Source of the DNA: an uncultured Alphaproteobacteria bacterium
GTDB lineage: Bacteria; Pseudomonadota; Alphaproteobacteria; UBA11222
Assembly (NCBI GenBank): GCA_947258435.1
Contig: CAMYID010000013.1
Coordinates: 62,001-126,000, forward strand
Direction: 5' to 3'
DNA length: 64,000 nucleotides
In this document: positions 44,796 through 56,739 of the stretch, piece after piece
Layout: each line of letters begins with the position of its first letter
How positions within the stretch are numbered: position 1 is the first letter of the stretch
Position numbers and translations under genes: made by a program
The notes under the pieces: model-generated
What the model saw: the letters and a program-made list of their open reading frames with translations, nothing else
The model's database searches: none
What the model was told of the DNA's origin: nothing

Positions 44796-45317
44796 TCAGG
44801 CGGGTTCAACGCCGCGCCGGCGAATGAATTTGATTCCGCTGATGAAATCATGCAGGCAGCGCCGCTCGGCGTTAAGCAGGGCGACACCCAGGATCAGAAA
44901 GCTTGTGAACGCAACCGATACATAAAACCCCGCGCTCTGCATGAAAGCCTGCGCTAACGTCACAGCGCCGCCATCCTTGCTTTGCATCTGCAATCCCATC
45001 AACTGCATGCCGGCTGTCGCCTGCTGTTTACCGCTGCAACTGACGGTGTCGTAACCCAATACCAGCAGCAGCAAGAGCGGTACGATCCCGATCCAGAGCA
45101 GCCCAAAGCTCATCAGCCCCAGAATTCCCATCACGAAAACAGCAACGGTGCCAAGCGCGCCAAGCAAGGCAATATCGAAAAGATAGGCATATATCCGGCG
45201 CAGCAATATGGTCTCGCTGTCTGCGATGCTGTCGGTTGCGGTAGTACCGGGCCGGGCATCCTGTCGCGGTTGTTGAGAAATTTGCTCCCGGTCCCCATCG
45301 AATTGCAGCTTGATCAT
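44796..45317 (-). CDS. RDD family membrane protein
   Basis: 173 residues. Typical RDD pattern: RRIYAYLFDIALLGALGTVAVFV, a second helix (LLWIGIVPLLLLLVLGY), GKQQATAGMQLMGLQM, a third helix (FYVSVAFTSFLILGVAL) and a C-terminal RRCLHDFISGIKFIRRR with the conserved Asp. Function is not established for most of the family, which includes putative transporters and membrane organisers. A ~35-residue polar N-terminal tail precedes the first helix. Divergence from neighbours gives no functional clue. Confidence 0.85.
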   Translation of the reverse strand: MIKLQFDGDREQISQQPRQDARPGTTATDSIADSETILLRRIYAYLFDIALLGALGTVAVFVMGILGLMSFGLLWIGIVPLLLLLVLGYDTVSCSGKQQATAGMQLMGLQMQSKDGGAVTLAQAFMQSAGFYVSVAFTSFLILGVALLNAERRCLHDFISGIKFIRRRGVEPA

Positions 45318-45513
45318 CGGTTCTGGTCGGTCTGTTGACGATATGAAGCAGATAGGCCCGATTGTGGTTTTAGCAAGGGTAAACGGCGTGTTTTGCGGGC
45401 GGATCAGCCTTCCACCCTTGTCTGCACGTCCATGCTTGTTTAATGGCCCCGCCTTCTTGTTTGATAGATCTGACGCTCAGCCGATCGGTTTCTGACGCGC
45501 GCGGGTTGGCCGA

Positions 45514-46470
45514 TCAGTTAAAGGAAGGTGCGAAAACCGGGGCCTCGCGCATCAGCGTGATCGAAATGCGGCGGTTGGCCGCGTTGCCCGGTTCATCGGG
45601 GAAAAGCGGGTCGGTATCCGCCTTGCCTACAACGGAAAAGAAGCGGCTCTGACTGACGCCGGATTGTTGCAGAATACGCCGGCTGGCCGCCGCACGGTTG
45701 GACGACAGTTCCCAATTGCCGAATCCGTCGCTCGCCTGAAATGGCTGGGAGTCGGTGTGTCCTGATACGGCGACCCGGTTGGGCAGCTTGTTGATGACCT
45801 TGGTGATTTCACGGAACATCGCACGGGTGCGGGGGTAGGGGTCCGCCGTGCCGGGTTTGAACATGGCGCGGCCCAACTGGTCAACCAGCTGAATGCGCAT
45901 GCCATCCGATGTATGGTCAATGATAAGCTGGCCCGAAAGTTCCGAAAGCTCCTCGATCTCGCTTATGGCCTGCTTCAGCTCCTCTTCGGCATCTTCAAAG
46001 ATGCGCCGTTCCCGGTCGGCGATGGCCTTGTTGATCGTCTCATTGGTGACGGTGTCGGTCGTCTGATCCTGCGCGACTTCGGCGAAGTCAGAATCGAACG
46101 AAGGGGGCCCTGTCGGTCGGCTGTCGGTATCGGCGTCGGCGTCGGGAGACGGTGGTTCGGGTGCAGCAAGCTGAAAGGTTACCGTGGGTGAGCCTTCGCC
46201 GATTCCCTGTCCGCTGCTCAGGCTGGCACCGGCCAGCATCCCGTTGCCGCCGCTTGTCGACTGGCTGACCTGCGCGAAGGTGAAATATTCAGCAAGCCCT
46301 TCTTTCTGGGCCTTGCTGGTCGAGCTTAACAGCCATAGCAAGAGAAAGAATGCCATCATTGCGGTCACGAAATCGGCATAGGCAACTTTCCAGGCACCGC
46401 CATGGTGGCCGCCGCCGCTTTTCTTGATTTTCTTGATGATTATCGGGCGTTCGTTTGCATTATCCGCCAT
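45514..46470 (-). CDS. motB: Flagellar motor stator protein MotB
   Basis: 318 residues. Single N-terminal membrane helix with the proton-accepting aspartate D33 in WKVAYADFVTAMMAFFLLLWLL, preceded by the basic PIIIKKIKKSGGGHHGG typical of alphaproteobacterial MotB. A plug/linker rich in Pro, Asp and Ser (about 60-150) leads to a C-terminal OmpA-like peptidoglycan-binding domain: VAVSGHTDSQPF, NWELSSNRAAASRRIL, GKADTDPLFPDEPGNAANRRISITL. The motA gene is not adjacent. It suggests a flagellated organism. Confidence 0.94.
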   Translation of the reverse strand: MADNANERPIIIKKIKKSGGGHHGGAWKVAYADFVTAMMAFFLLLWLLSSTSKAQKEGLAEYFTFAQVSQSTSGGNGMLAGASLSSGQGIGEGSPTVTFQLAAPEPPSPDADADTDSRPTGPPSFDSDFAEVAQDQTTDTVTNETINKAIADRERRIFEDAEEELKQAISEIEELSELSGQLIIDHTSDGMRIQLVDQLGRAMFKPGTADPYPRTRAMFREITKVINKLPNRVAVSGHTDSQPFQASDGFGNWELSSNRAAASRRILQQSGVSQSRFFSVVGKADTDPLFPDEPGNAANRRISITLMREAPVFAPSFN

Positions 46471-46673
46471 GGCCGCTACTCAAGTCATTGTCTGGCAAGC
46501 GGGCAGATCGACTATGTCCGCTTATAAAGCGATCCCAAACTATGCGAATGCGGTTAACAGTGTCTTTCCAGCCACGCTGATATGCCGATGACGGGCATTG
46601 CTTTCACCTGTGCGCTTCTCGTATAGGTGAGGGCATTCGCTATTTCTTACGGGCTATTACGGGGACCAGTCTT

Positions 46674-47156
46674 ATGTCGTCAGTTGATCCGCGCGAATTG
46701 CGCAATGCATTTGGAGAGTTCACCACCGGGGTCACCCTGGTGACGACGGTGGGTGCCGATGGAAAGGCGATTGGCATGACAGCCAACTCTTTTTCTTCGG
46801 TTTCATTGGATCCTCCGATGATCTTGTGGTGTATCGATAAAGGTTCGGACCGGCTCGGCACTTTCGAGGCGAGCGACCATTTCGCGGTCAATGTTCTGGC
46901 TTCAAATCATCAGGATCTGTCCAACCGGTTTGCGAAAAAAGGTGAACCTTATATGGATGGCGTGCCGCACGAAATCTGGGAGACAGGCTGCCCGGTTATT
47001 GCGGATGCGGTGGCTGTTTTCGATTGCGACGTCGCTGCCCGACATGATGCGGGCGACCATATCGTTTATGTAGGACTGGTTCGCCGGTTCGGCCGTTCGG
47101 GCAATGAGGCCGGGCCGTTGGTGTTTCATCAGGGCGGATACAAATCCGTATCCTGA
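46674..47156 (+). CDS. Flavin reductase-like FMN-binding protein
   Basis: 160 residues. Flavin-reductase-like domain: RELRNAFGEFTTGVTLVTTVGADGKAIGMTANSFSSVSLDPPMILWCIDKGS, with VLASNHQDLSNRFA and a C-terminal LVFHQGGYKS. It is similar to the reductase component of two-component monooxygenases (HpaC/RutF-type) that supply reduced FMN/FAD. No monooxygenase is adjacent, so the partner lies elsewhere. It converges on the threonine dehydratase gene with 9 bp between stops. Confidence 0.9.
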   Translation: MSSVDPRELRNAFGEFTTGVTLVTTVGADGKAIGMTANSFSSVSLDPPMILWCIDKGSDRLGTFEASDHFAVNVLASNHQDLSNRFAKKGEPYMDGVPHEIWETGCPVIADAVAVFDCDVAARHDAGDHIVYVGLVRRFGRSGNEAGPLVFHQGGYKSVS

Positions 47157-47165
47157 CTCCCCGTT

Positions 47166-48413
47166 TCAAACCGAAGGTGTGCGGGGCCTTTGCTCCGCCA
47201 TCGCCTCGACTATTCGCAGTGCATGGCCTGACTGCCGGACGTGGCGGATAATCTCTGCCATATGCCCCGCGTCCCTTGCCTCGACCATCATATCAAGCTC
47301 GGTACGTTTCGCAGGCACGTCGAGGAACAGACGCTGATGCAGGATTTCCACGATATTGCCTCCCGCCTTGCCGATAAGCGCGGCAATATCGGCCAGGCTG
47401 CCCGGTTGGTCCTCAATCTCGATCCGCAGGTTTGCAATCCTGCCATCGCGTAGCAAATCGCGCATGATGATAGAGGCCAATAGTCGCGGATCGATATTTC
47501 CTCCGCTTATAACGATCCCGACTTTTCTGCCGGCGAATCTGTCGGTATGGCTCAACAGTGCTGCCATCGCCGCGGCACCGGCACCTTCCGCGACGGTTTT
47601 CTCGATATTCAACAGCAACGTGATGGCCCGTTCGATATCGGACTCTTCAACCAGCAGAACGTCACTGACAAGTGCACGGGCGATATCGATTGTACGCTGT
47701 GCGACGTCTTTCACGGCGATGCCTTCTGCCAGGGTATTGCCGTTGCATTCTGCCGGGGTACCGTTGAGGGCGGCATGCAGGGCACTGTAAGTCCTGACTT
47801 CGACGCCGACGACCGCGATCGACGGTTTCAGCGCTTTCGCCGCGATCGCCATGCCGCCAAGCAATCCGCCACCGCCAACCGGGACGATCAGCGTGTCAAT
47901 TTCAGGTGCATCCTCAAGCATCTCAAGCGCGACTGTCCCCTGTCCGGCCATCACGGCATCATCGTCATAAGGGGGAATGAAAGTCAGCTTTTCAGAGGCG
48001 ATCAGGGCGTCCGCCGCCTGTTTGGCTTGCGACAGATTGTCACCTGACAGGATAACCCGCGGGCCGAAATACTCCGTGGCCCGGACTTTGCCGAAGGGTG
48101 TGTTGCGCGGCATGACGATCGTCGCGGGAATACCCAGCCTTTCGCAGTGATAGGCAACCCCTTGTGCATGATTGCCCGCCGATACGGCGATCACGCCGGC
48201 TTTGCGTGCGGTATCAGGTAAGCTGAGCAGCTTGTTCAGGGCGCCGCGATCCTTGAAGGAGGCGGTAAATTGCTGATTTTCGAATTTCAGATAGACATCA
48301 ACGCCGGTGATCGCCGACAGGGTGCGCGAGAAACGTGTGGGGGTATGAATGACCGCATCCCGGATTCTTGCGGCAGCTTCTTTTATCTCGTTGATACTTA
48401 TAGTCATTTTCAT
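47166..48413 (-). CDS. ilvA: Threonine ammonia-lyase (threonine dehydratase) with ACT domain
   Basis: 415 residues. PLP lysine K54 in FENQQFTASFKDRGALNKL, tetraglycine loop VPVGGGGLLGGMAIA, and a C-terminal ACT domain (about 327-405: RIEIEDQPGSLADIAALIGKAGGNIVEILHQR). It deaminates threonine to 2-oxobutyrate. The single ACT domain and length match the ~400-residue class, which may be biosynthetic or catabolic; I use ilvA loosely. The start may be ATG 48413 or ATG 48407. Confidence 0.9.
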   Translation of the reverse strand: MKMTISINEIKEAAARIRDAVIHTPTRFSRTLSAITGVDVYLKFENQQFTASFKDRGALNKLLSLPDTARKAGVIAVSAGNHAQGVAYHCERLGIPATIVMPRNTPFGKVRATEYFGPRVILSGDNLSQAKQAADALIASEKLTFIPPYDDDAVMAGQGTVALEMLEDAPEIDTLIVPVGGGGLLGGMAIAAKALKPSIAVVGVEVRTYSALHAALNGTPAECNGNTLAEGIAVKDVAQRTIDIARALVSDVLLVEESDIERAITLLLNIEKTVAEGAGAAAMAALLSHTDRFAGRKVGIVISGGNIDPRLLASIIMRDLLRDGRIANLRIEIEDQPGSLADIAALIGKAGGNIVEILHQRLFLDVPAKRTELDMMVEARDAGHMAEIIRHVRQSGHALRIVEAMAEQRPRTPSV

Positions 48414-48609
48414 CCAGGGCGGAATTTCTCTATGGATTTTATTAGCCGCGATAATAGTCTAAGCTGATAGTGAATAATAACCAGTCAAGACTTTTGCTGA
48501 CAAAATATCATTTACAGTTGAATATCAGCGCTGTCTGTGATGCTATTGTCGGGCTGTTCACCGTCCTGACACAGGCGGATAAAGAAGAATAACCTTTGGG
48601 AGTGAGTGC

Positions 48610-49317
48610 ATGATCGCCGGGTTGGTCGAAGCTTTCAACGAAACAATGCCCGTACTGTCAAAGGGCGGCCCGATTGTCGGGATATTGATATTATTGTCGA
48701 TTATCGCATTTGCGATCATCGCGATAAAGATCGCGCAATTCTACAAGTCGGGCGTGTATGGCGGGGCGCATCGGCGGGAAGCCTATGTCGGGCCCGCCTT
48801 GCAGGCGATCGAAAAGGGCGAACTGAATAGCGCTCGCGAATTACTGCAGCGCGCACAGGGGCCGATCCCGCGGCTGATAGAGGCGGGAATTGCGGTTAAA
48901 TGGGACAGAAATGTCCGTGAGCAGGATGTCGAGGATGAAATCGCGCGCATTGGCGGCAATCTGCTGACCCGATTGCAGTCTTATTTCCGCTGGCTTGAGG
49001 TGATTGGCAATATCGCACCCTTGCTTGGCCTGCTTGGTACGGTGATCGGTATGATCGGCGCGTTTCAGGCGTTGGAGGCGGCGGGCAGTAAAGTCGATCC
49101 CTCGATTCTGTCCGGCGGAATCTGGATTGCCTTGCTGACGACCGCGGTCGGTCTGACCGTTGCGATCCCGGCTGTTACTGCGCTTAATCTGTTTGAAAGC
49201 CGGCTTGATGTGTTCCGGCAGGAAATGCGCGATGTGTCCGCGCGGCTGCTTGCAGCGCTGCATACCCAGCAGGATCAGGCCCTGGCGGTCGAACCGGCCA
49301 AAGACGCCGCGGAGTAG
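48610..49317 (+). CDS. exbB: ExbB/TolQ/MotA-family proton channel protein
   Basis: 235 residues, three transmembrane helices (about 20-42, 131-155, 168-195) and a cytoplasmic helical domain between the first two. The channel-lining segments are IAPLLGLLGTVIGMIGAF (Thr144) and ALLTTAVGLTVAIPAVTALN (Thr177/178), as in ExbB. The glutamate found in E. coli ExbB just before ALIATAIGL (E176) is Ile173 here by alignment. First of four genes that form an ExbB-ExbD-ExbD-TonB-like operon. It probably uses the proton gradient to move the TonB-like protein. Confidence 0.92.
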   Translation: MIAGLVEAFNETMPVLSKGGPIVGILILLSIIAFAIIAIKIAQFYKSGVYGGAHRREAYVGPALQAIEKGELNSARELLQRAQGPIPRLIEAGIAVKWDRNVREQDVEDEIARIGGNLLTRLQSYFRWLEVIGNIAPLLGLLGTVIGMIGAFQALEAAGSKVDPSILSGGIWIALLTTAVGLTVAIPAVTALNLFESRLDVFRQEMRDVSARLLAALHTQQDQALAVEPAKDAAE

Positions 49318-49322
49318 CGCCC

Positions 49323-49763
49323 TTGGCCCTGTTTGATGAACCGATACGCCATTCGCGTCGGCTGTCACTGACGCCATTGATCGATGTCGTGTTTCTTTTG
49401 CTGATCTTCTTTATGTTGGTCAGCACATTCAGCGACACACAGATCCTGCGTTTTGTCACGCCGGCGGGTGAACGGCAATCGACCGAACAGCAGTTCGAAC
49501 TCATTCCGGTCTTACTGGCGGCTGACGGTACGATTTCAATCGACGGGCGGACAATTGCCCCCGAATTGCTCAAGCTCGAAATGGAAAAGACCGCTGCCGC
49601 GGCCGATGAGGTCACGGTCGTGATGATTGCTGAACCCGGCGCCAAGACACAACTTCTGATCATGGCTGTAGAAGCCGCACGGGGTGCGGGCATCGTGAAT
49701 ATCGCCATGAAGAAGGCGGCGGATGCGCGATCGCTGCTGAAAGGAAAGGGCGGCGCGCCATGA
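49323..49763 (+). CDS. exbD: ExbD/TolR-family protein, catalytic-type
   Basis: 146 residues: one membrane helix (about 14-36) and a periplasmic domain. It carries the essential proton-binding aspartate D21 in SLTPLIDVVFLLLIFFML. The start is TTG at 49323 (no alternative before the conserved helix), six bases after the exbB stop. The periplasmic part (ADGTISIDGRTIAPELLKLEM ... VVMIAEPGAKTQLLIMAVEAARGAGIVNIAM) is of ordinary ExbD type. The stop overlaps the start of the second ExbD by 4 bases. Confidence 0.92.
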   Translation: MALFDEPIRHSRRLSLTPLIDVVFLLLIFFMLVSTFSDTQILRFVTPAGERQSTEQQFELIPVLLAADGTISIDGRTIAPELLKLEMEKTAAAADEVTVVMIAEPGAKTQLLIMAVEAARGAGIVNIAMKKAADARSLLKGKGGAP

Positions 49764-50161
49764 TCGAGTTCAAGGATCAACAGAAACGCCGGACATATGA
49801 GGCGGTTGTGCCGCTTATCAATGTCATCTTTCTGCTGCTGATCTTTTTCCTGCTTGCGGGAACGATGCAGCAAGCGGAGCCGGTGGATGTGACCTTGCCC
49901 ACAGGTGAGCTTGATGAGATCAAGCCGCCGGAGGCCGTGACGATCTATGTCGCCGAAGACGGGTTCGTTTATATCTTCGATCAGATTATCGAAGCACGAT
50001 TTGCCCCTTTCATGCTGCGCAGCTTTTTTCTGAAAGAAGGGCACAGATCGGTTCAGGTCAAGGCGGATCAGAATGCGGATGCGGAAACGATCATCGATCT
50101 GATGGCGCAGATGCGCGAAATCGATGTTGAGGAAATCAGTATTATTACTGAACGGAAGTAA
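49760..50161 (+). CDS. exbD: ExbD/TolR-family protein lacking the essential Asp (Asn21)
   Basis: 133 residues. The membrane helix reads VVPLINVIFLLLIFFLLAG: the position of the indispensable aspartate is Asn21 (codon AAT), one of the few differences in an otherwise canonical helix. The periplasmic domain (EAVTIYVAEDGFVYIFDQIIEA ... VQVKADQNADAETIIDLMAQMREIDVEEISIITE) is intact, so the protein should fold and pair with ExbB and ExbD1. As structural models place two ExbD helices inside a pentameric ExbB, I infer a D/N heterodimer with a single protonatable site. It overlaps the preceding gene by 4 bp and is 6 bp before the TonB-like gene. Confidence 0.9.
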   Translation: MIEFKDQQKRRTYEAVVPLINVIFLLLIFFLLAGTMQQAEPVDVTLPTGELDEIKPPEAVTIYVAEDGFVYIFDQIIEARFAPFMLRSFFLKEGHRSVQVKADQNADAETIIDLMAQMREIDVEEISIITERK

Positions 50162-50167
50162 GAAGCT

Positions 50168-51016
50168 GTGCCCGGTACGACCCTGGAAAATCCGACAAGA
50201 AAACATTTTACGGCGTTTTTGCTGTTGTCTGTGCTGCTGCACGCGCTGTTTGCGATCTGGTTTGCCTTGCGGGGGCAGGATATGTTCCTGGGCGGCCCGC
50301 TGGGCATTGGCGGTGGCACTGATATCGTCTTCCAGCTTGCAGCCGGCGACCCGCTTCTGGATGTGCCGACAGATTATGACTTTGAAGTTGAGTCTGAACT
50401 GAATGTTCAGGAGGAAATTCCTGAAGAAGTCGTCGTCGAGAAAGTGGTTGAAGTTCCCGTGATCGAGGAAGCCGCAATTCCGGTGGCGCCGGCAAAGGAA
50501 GTGCCACCGGAGAAACCTGCAAAACCTGAACCGCAGGAGGCGGCCGCACCAAAGAAAAGCGGTCAGCAAGGCGATGCGGATGAAAGCAAGAAAAACCGGC
50601 CCGGCACGGCCTTGACGGGACAGGAAATTTCAGCCGCATTTTCCGGCCGGACACTCAATCTGACGGCGGGGCGGCTTGATATTCCCTCAGGCAATCGCCT
50701 GATGGATGTTAAAATGCATCTCTATCCCGATGGAACTTCCCGCGTTCAGCTTGTTTATTTCCACTACAAGACCTTCCACCGGGAGGAAACCTCCACACGC
50801 CGGTTCAAGGGCGACGGAAAATGGTGGATCGAGGGGAATAAATTCTGCCATCGCGCGATGGTCGTGGACTATGGCGCGATCAATTGTTATGAGCTGAACC
50901 AGCGCTCAAACGGCGATTTGGAGCTTTATTTCGAGGATTGCGGCGGAAAATCCTCGGCAATTTGTTCAAATGGCAGACTGGGTGCCAAAGGCCGTTTGCA
51001 AAGCGGCATAAACTAG
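50168..51016 (+). CDS. TonB-like energy transducer with a non-canonical C-terminal domain
   Basis: 282 residues. The N-terminal membrane helix (about 14-34) contains S21-x3-H25 (LLLSVLLHALFAIWF), the SxxxH motif by which TonB engages ExbB-ExbD. Residues 75-145 are a Pro/Glu/Val/Lys-rich periplasmic linker, as in TonB. The C-terminal domain (about 148-282) is not a TonB or TolA domain: SGRTLNLTAG, MHLYPDGTSRVQLVY, RRFKGDGKWWIEGNKFC, INCYELNQRSNGDLELYFEDC, with four cysteines (C227, C240, C258, C266) likely in two disulfides. The strand-rich pattern with a G-W-C and CY motif recalls small DUF995-like periplasmic proteins. GTG start six bases after the second exbD. I call it TonB-like only by position and N-terminus. 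Confidence 0.75.
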   Translation: MPGTTLENPTRKHFTAFLLLSVLLHALFAIWFALRGQDMFLGGPLGIGGGTDIVFQLAAGDPLLDVPTDYDFEVESELNVQEEIPEEVVVEKVVEVPVIEEAAIPVAPAKEVPPEKPAKPEPQEAAAPKKSGQQGDADESKKNRPGTALTGQEISAAFSGRTLNLTAGRLDIPSGNRLMDVKMHLYPDGTSRVQLVYFHYKTFHREETSTRRFKGDGKWWIEGNKFCHRAMVVDYGAINCYELNQRSNGDLELYFEDCGGKSSAICSNGRLGAKGRLQSGIN

Positions 51017-51093
51017 CAACCGAAAGTCCTGGTTCGACATTCCTTGCCGGACTAAACAGAATTACAGAATCGCAGATTTCGATGGAGTTGCGT

Positions 51094-51967
51094 ATGTGTG
51101 CGCAGATCGCATTCATCGGTTTGGGCGTGATGGGCTTTCCCATGGCCGGGCATCTGGTGCGGGCCGGCAATAAAGTCACCGTCTATAACCGGACCCCTGA
51201 AAAGGCGGCCCGCTGGGTCGGGGTTTACGGCGGCGATAGCGCGCCGACCCCGGCCCGGGCCGCGCGTGACGCAGAATTTGTCGTTGCCTGTGTTGGTAAC
51301 GATGATGATTTGCGTGCTGTCACGCTGGGTACTGATGGTGCATTTGACACGATGAAGCAGGGCAGTTGCTTTATCGATCACACGACCTGTTCAGCAACCG
51401 TTGCGCGTGAACTGGGCGCGGTGGCACAAAACAAGGGCATCGATTTTATCGATGCTCCGGTTTCGGGCGGTCAGGCGGGTGCTGAAAACGGCATGCTCAC
51501 AGTGATGGCTGGCGGTGAGGCGGATGCGTTTCAGCGCGCCATTCCGTTATTTGAAAGTTATGCAAAAACTTACCGCTTGATGGGGGCCGCCGGGGCGGGA
51601 CAACTGACCAAAATGGTCAACCAGATCTGTATTGCGGGGCTGCTGCAGGGGCTGGCGGAAGGGCTTCATTTCGGGCGCGCGGCGGGACTTGATCTCGATG
51701 CGGTCATCTCTGTGATTTCCAAGGGTGCTGCGCAGTCATGGCAGATGGAAAATCGTCACGAAACCATGGCGCTTAACCAATTTGACTTTGGGTTTGCGGT
51801 AGATTGGATGCGCAAGGATCTGGCGATTTGCCTGCGGGAAGCACGTGAGAATGGCGCGCAGCTGCCGGTGGCGGCACTTGTTGATCAGTTTTATGCACAA
51901 GTGCAGGCGATGGGAGGCGGGCGCTGGGATACATCCAGCCTGATTGCGCGATTGGAGAGTAAGGGCA

Positions 51968-51984
<17 letters not shown>
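51094..51984 (+). CDS. NAD-binding beta-hydroxyacid dehydrogenase (HIBADH/tartronate-semialdehyde reductase family)
   Basis: 296 residues from ATG 51094 (MCAQIAFIGLGVMGFPMAGHL), chosen because GGAG lies 7 bases upstream; the frame is open to 50938 but extends into the previous gene. Rossmann loop GLGVMGFPM, DRxx-free NRTPEKAA (NADP or NAD ambiguous), DAPVSGGQAGAENG signature, and the catalytic lysine region GAGQLTKMVNQICIAG. It oxidises or reduces a beta-hydroxy acid such as 3-hydroxyisobutyrate or 2-hydroxy-3-oxopropionate. A same-length relative lies at 61551. It overlaps the decarboxylase gene downstream, so the two may be co-transcribed. Confidence 0.88.
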
Positions 51985-54124
<2,140 letters not shown>

Positions 54125-54261
54125 TCAACTCGAATCCGGTCATTGTTCGGCCCATGCCCAATCATGCGCCGGTTAAGACAGATTGTTTAGGCGATTTTGC
54201 CCCGGGATACAAAAAAGTTGGTAATTTTGCAGGCTCGCAGGTTTTCAAGGGGGGGCAGAAC

Positions 54262-56406
<2,145 letters not shown>

Positions 56407-56739
56407 GGACTTCAATTATCTCTTTTACCAATACTCAGGCGTAAAACAGCCGCCTTAGGCTCAAATGGTTGATGCAGGGATAAAAGCTGCACCCAAAACT
56501 GCGATATCGAAATGTCTGTTCTGTAAACTTATGACTTCAGCAATCACAGAATATACGATTTTTTAACGTTGCGCGAGGGCAAATTTGTTAACCATATTAC
56601 TGTTCCGGGCGATATGGGGTCTTGGCTCGATTGCCGTGCAGGGAAATAAATGAAGAGCTGGTCTGCAAGAGGTGGCAGCAGAAAACGGGCAGATGAAAGA
56701 AAACGGGGAAATTGCGCCAATTACCGCGGGCGGGCGGTA
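56407..56739. promoter_or_regulatory. Intergenic region between the two histidine kinase genes
   Basis: 333 bp, AT-rich near 56520-56620. It should hold the promoter for copy 1 (minus strand). A TTAACCAT half-site at 56588-56595, similar to CtrA half-sites, and a 6-bp inverted repeat CCATAT...ATATGG (from 56592) occur here, but neither is convincing alone. A candidate terminator for copy 2 lies at 56722-56739. Confidence 0.4.
56722..56739 (-). terminator. Weak hairpin directly after histidine kinase copy 2
   Basis: TACCGC (56722-56727) pairs with GCGGTA (56734-56739) around a 6-base loop, immediately after the TAA of copy 2 (minus strand). The T-tract downstream is broken, so termination efficiency is doubtful. 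Confidence 0.35.

Noticed and set aside
49184-50569. Long minus-strand open frame (461 codons) across the exbD genes
   Set aside because: It lies antisense to four well-supported genes and its sequence is low-complexity (Phe/Arg/Asp rich) with no family resemblance. It is a shadow of codon bias.
50168-51016. Calling the fourth gene of the exb operon a canonical tonB
   Set aside because: The N-terminus fits, but the C-terminal domain has four cysteines and lacks TonB-domain sequence, so only 'TonB-like' is supported.
56588-56595. TTAACCAT, a CtrA-like half-site, upstream of histidine kinase copy 1
   Set aside because: One half-site of eight bases is expected by chance in AT-rich DNA and no partner half lies at the right spacing.
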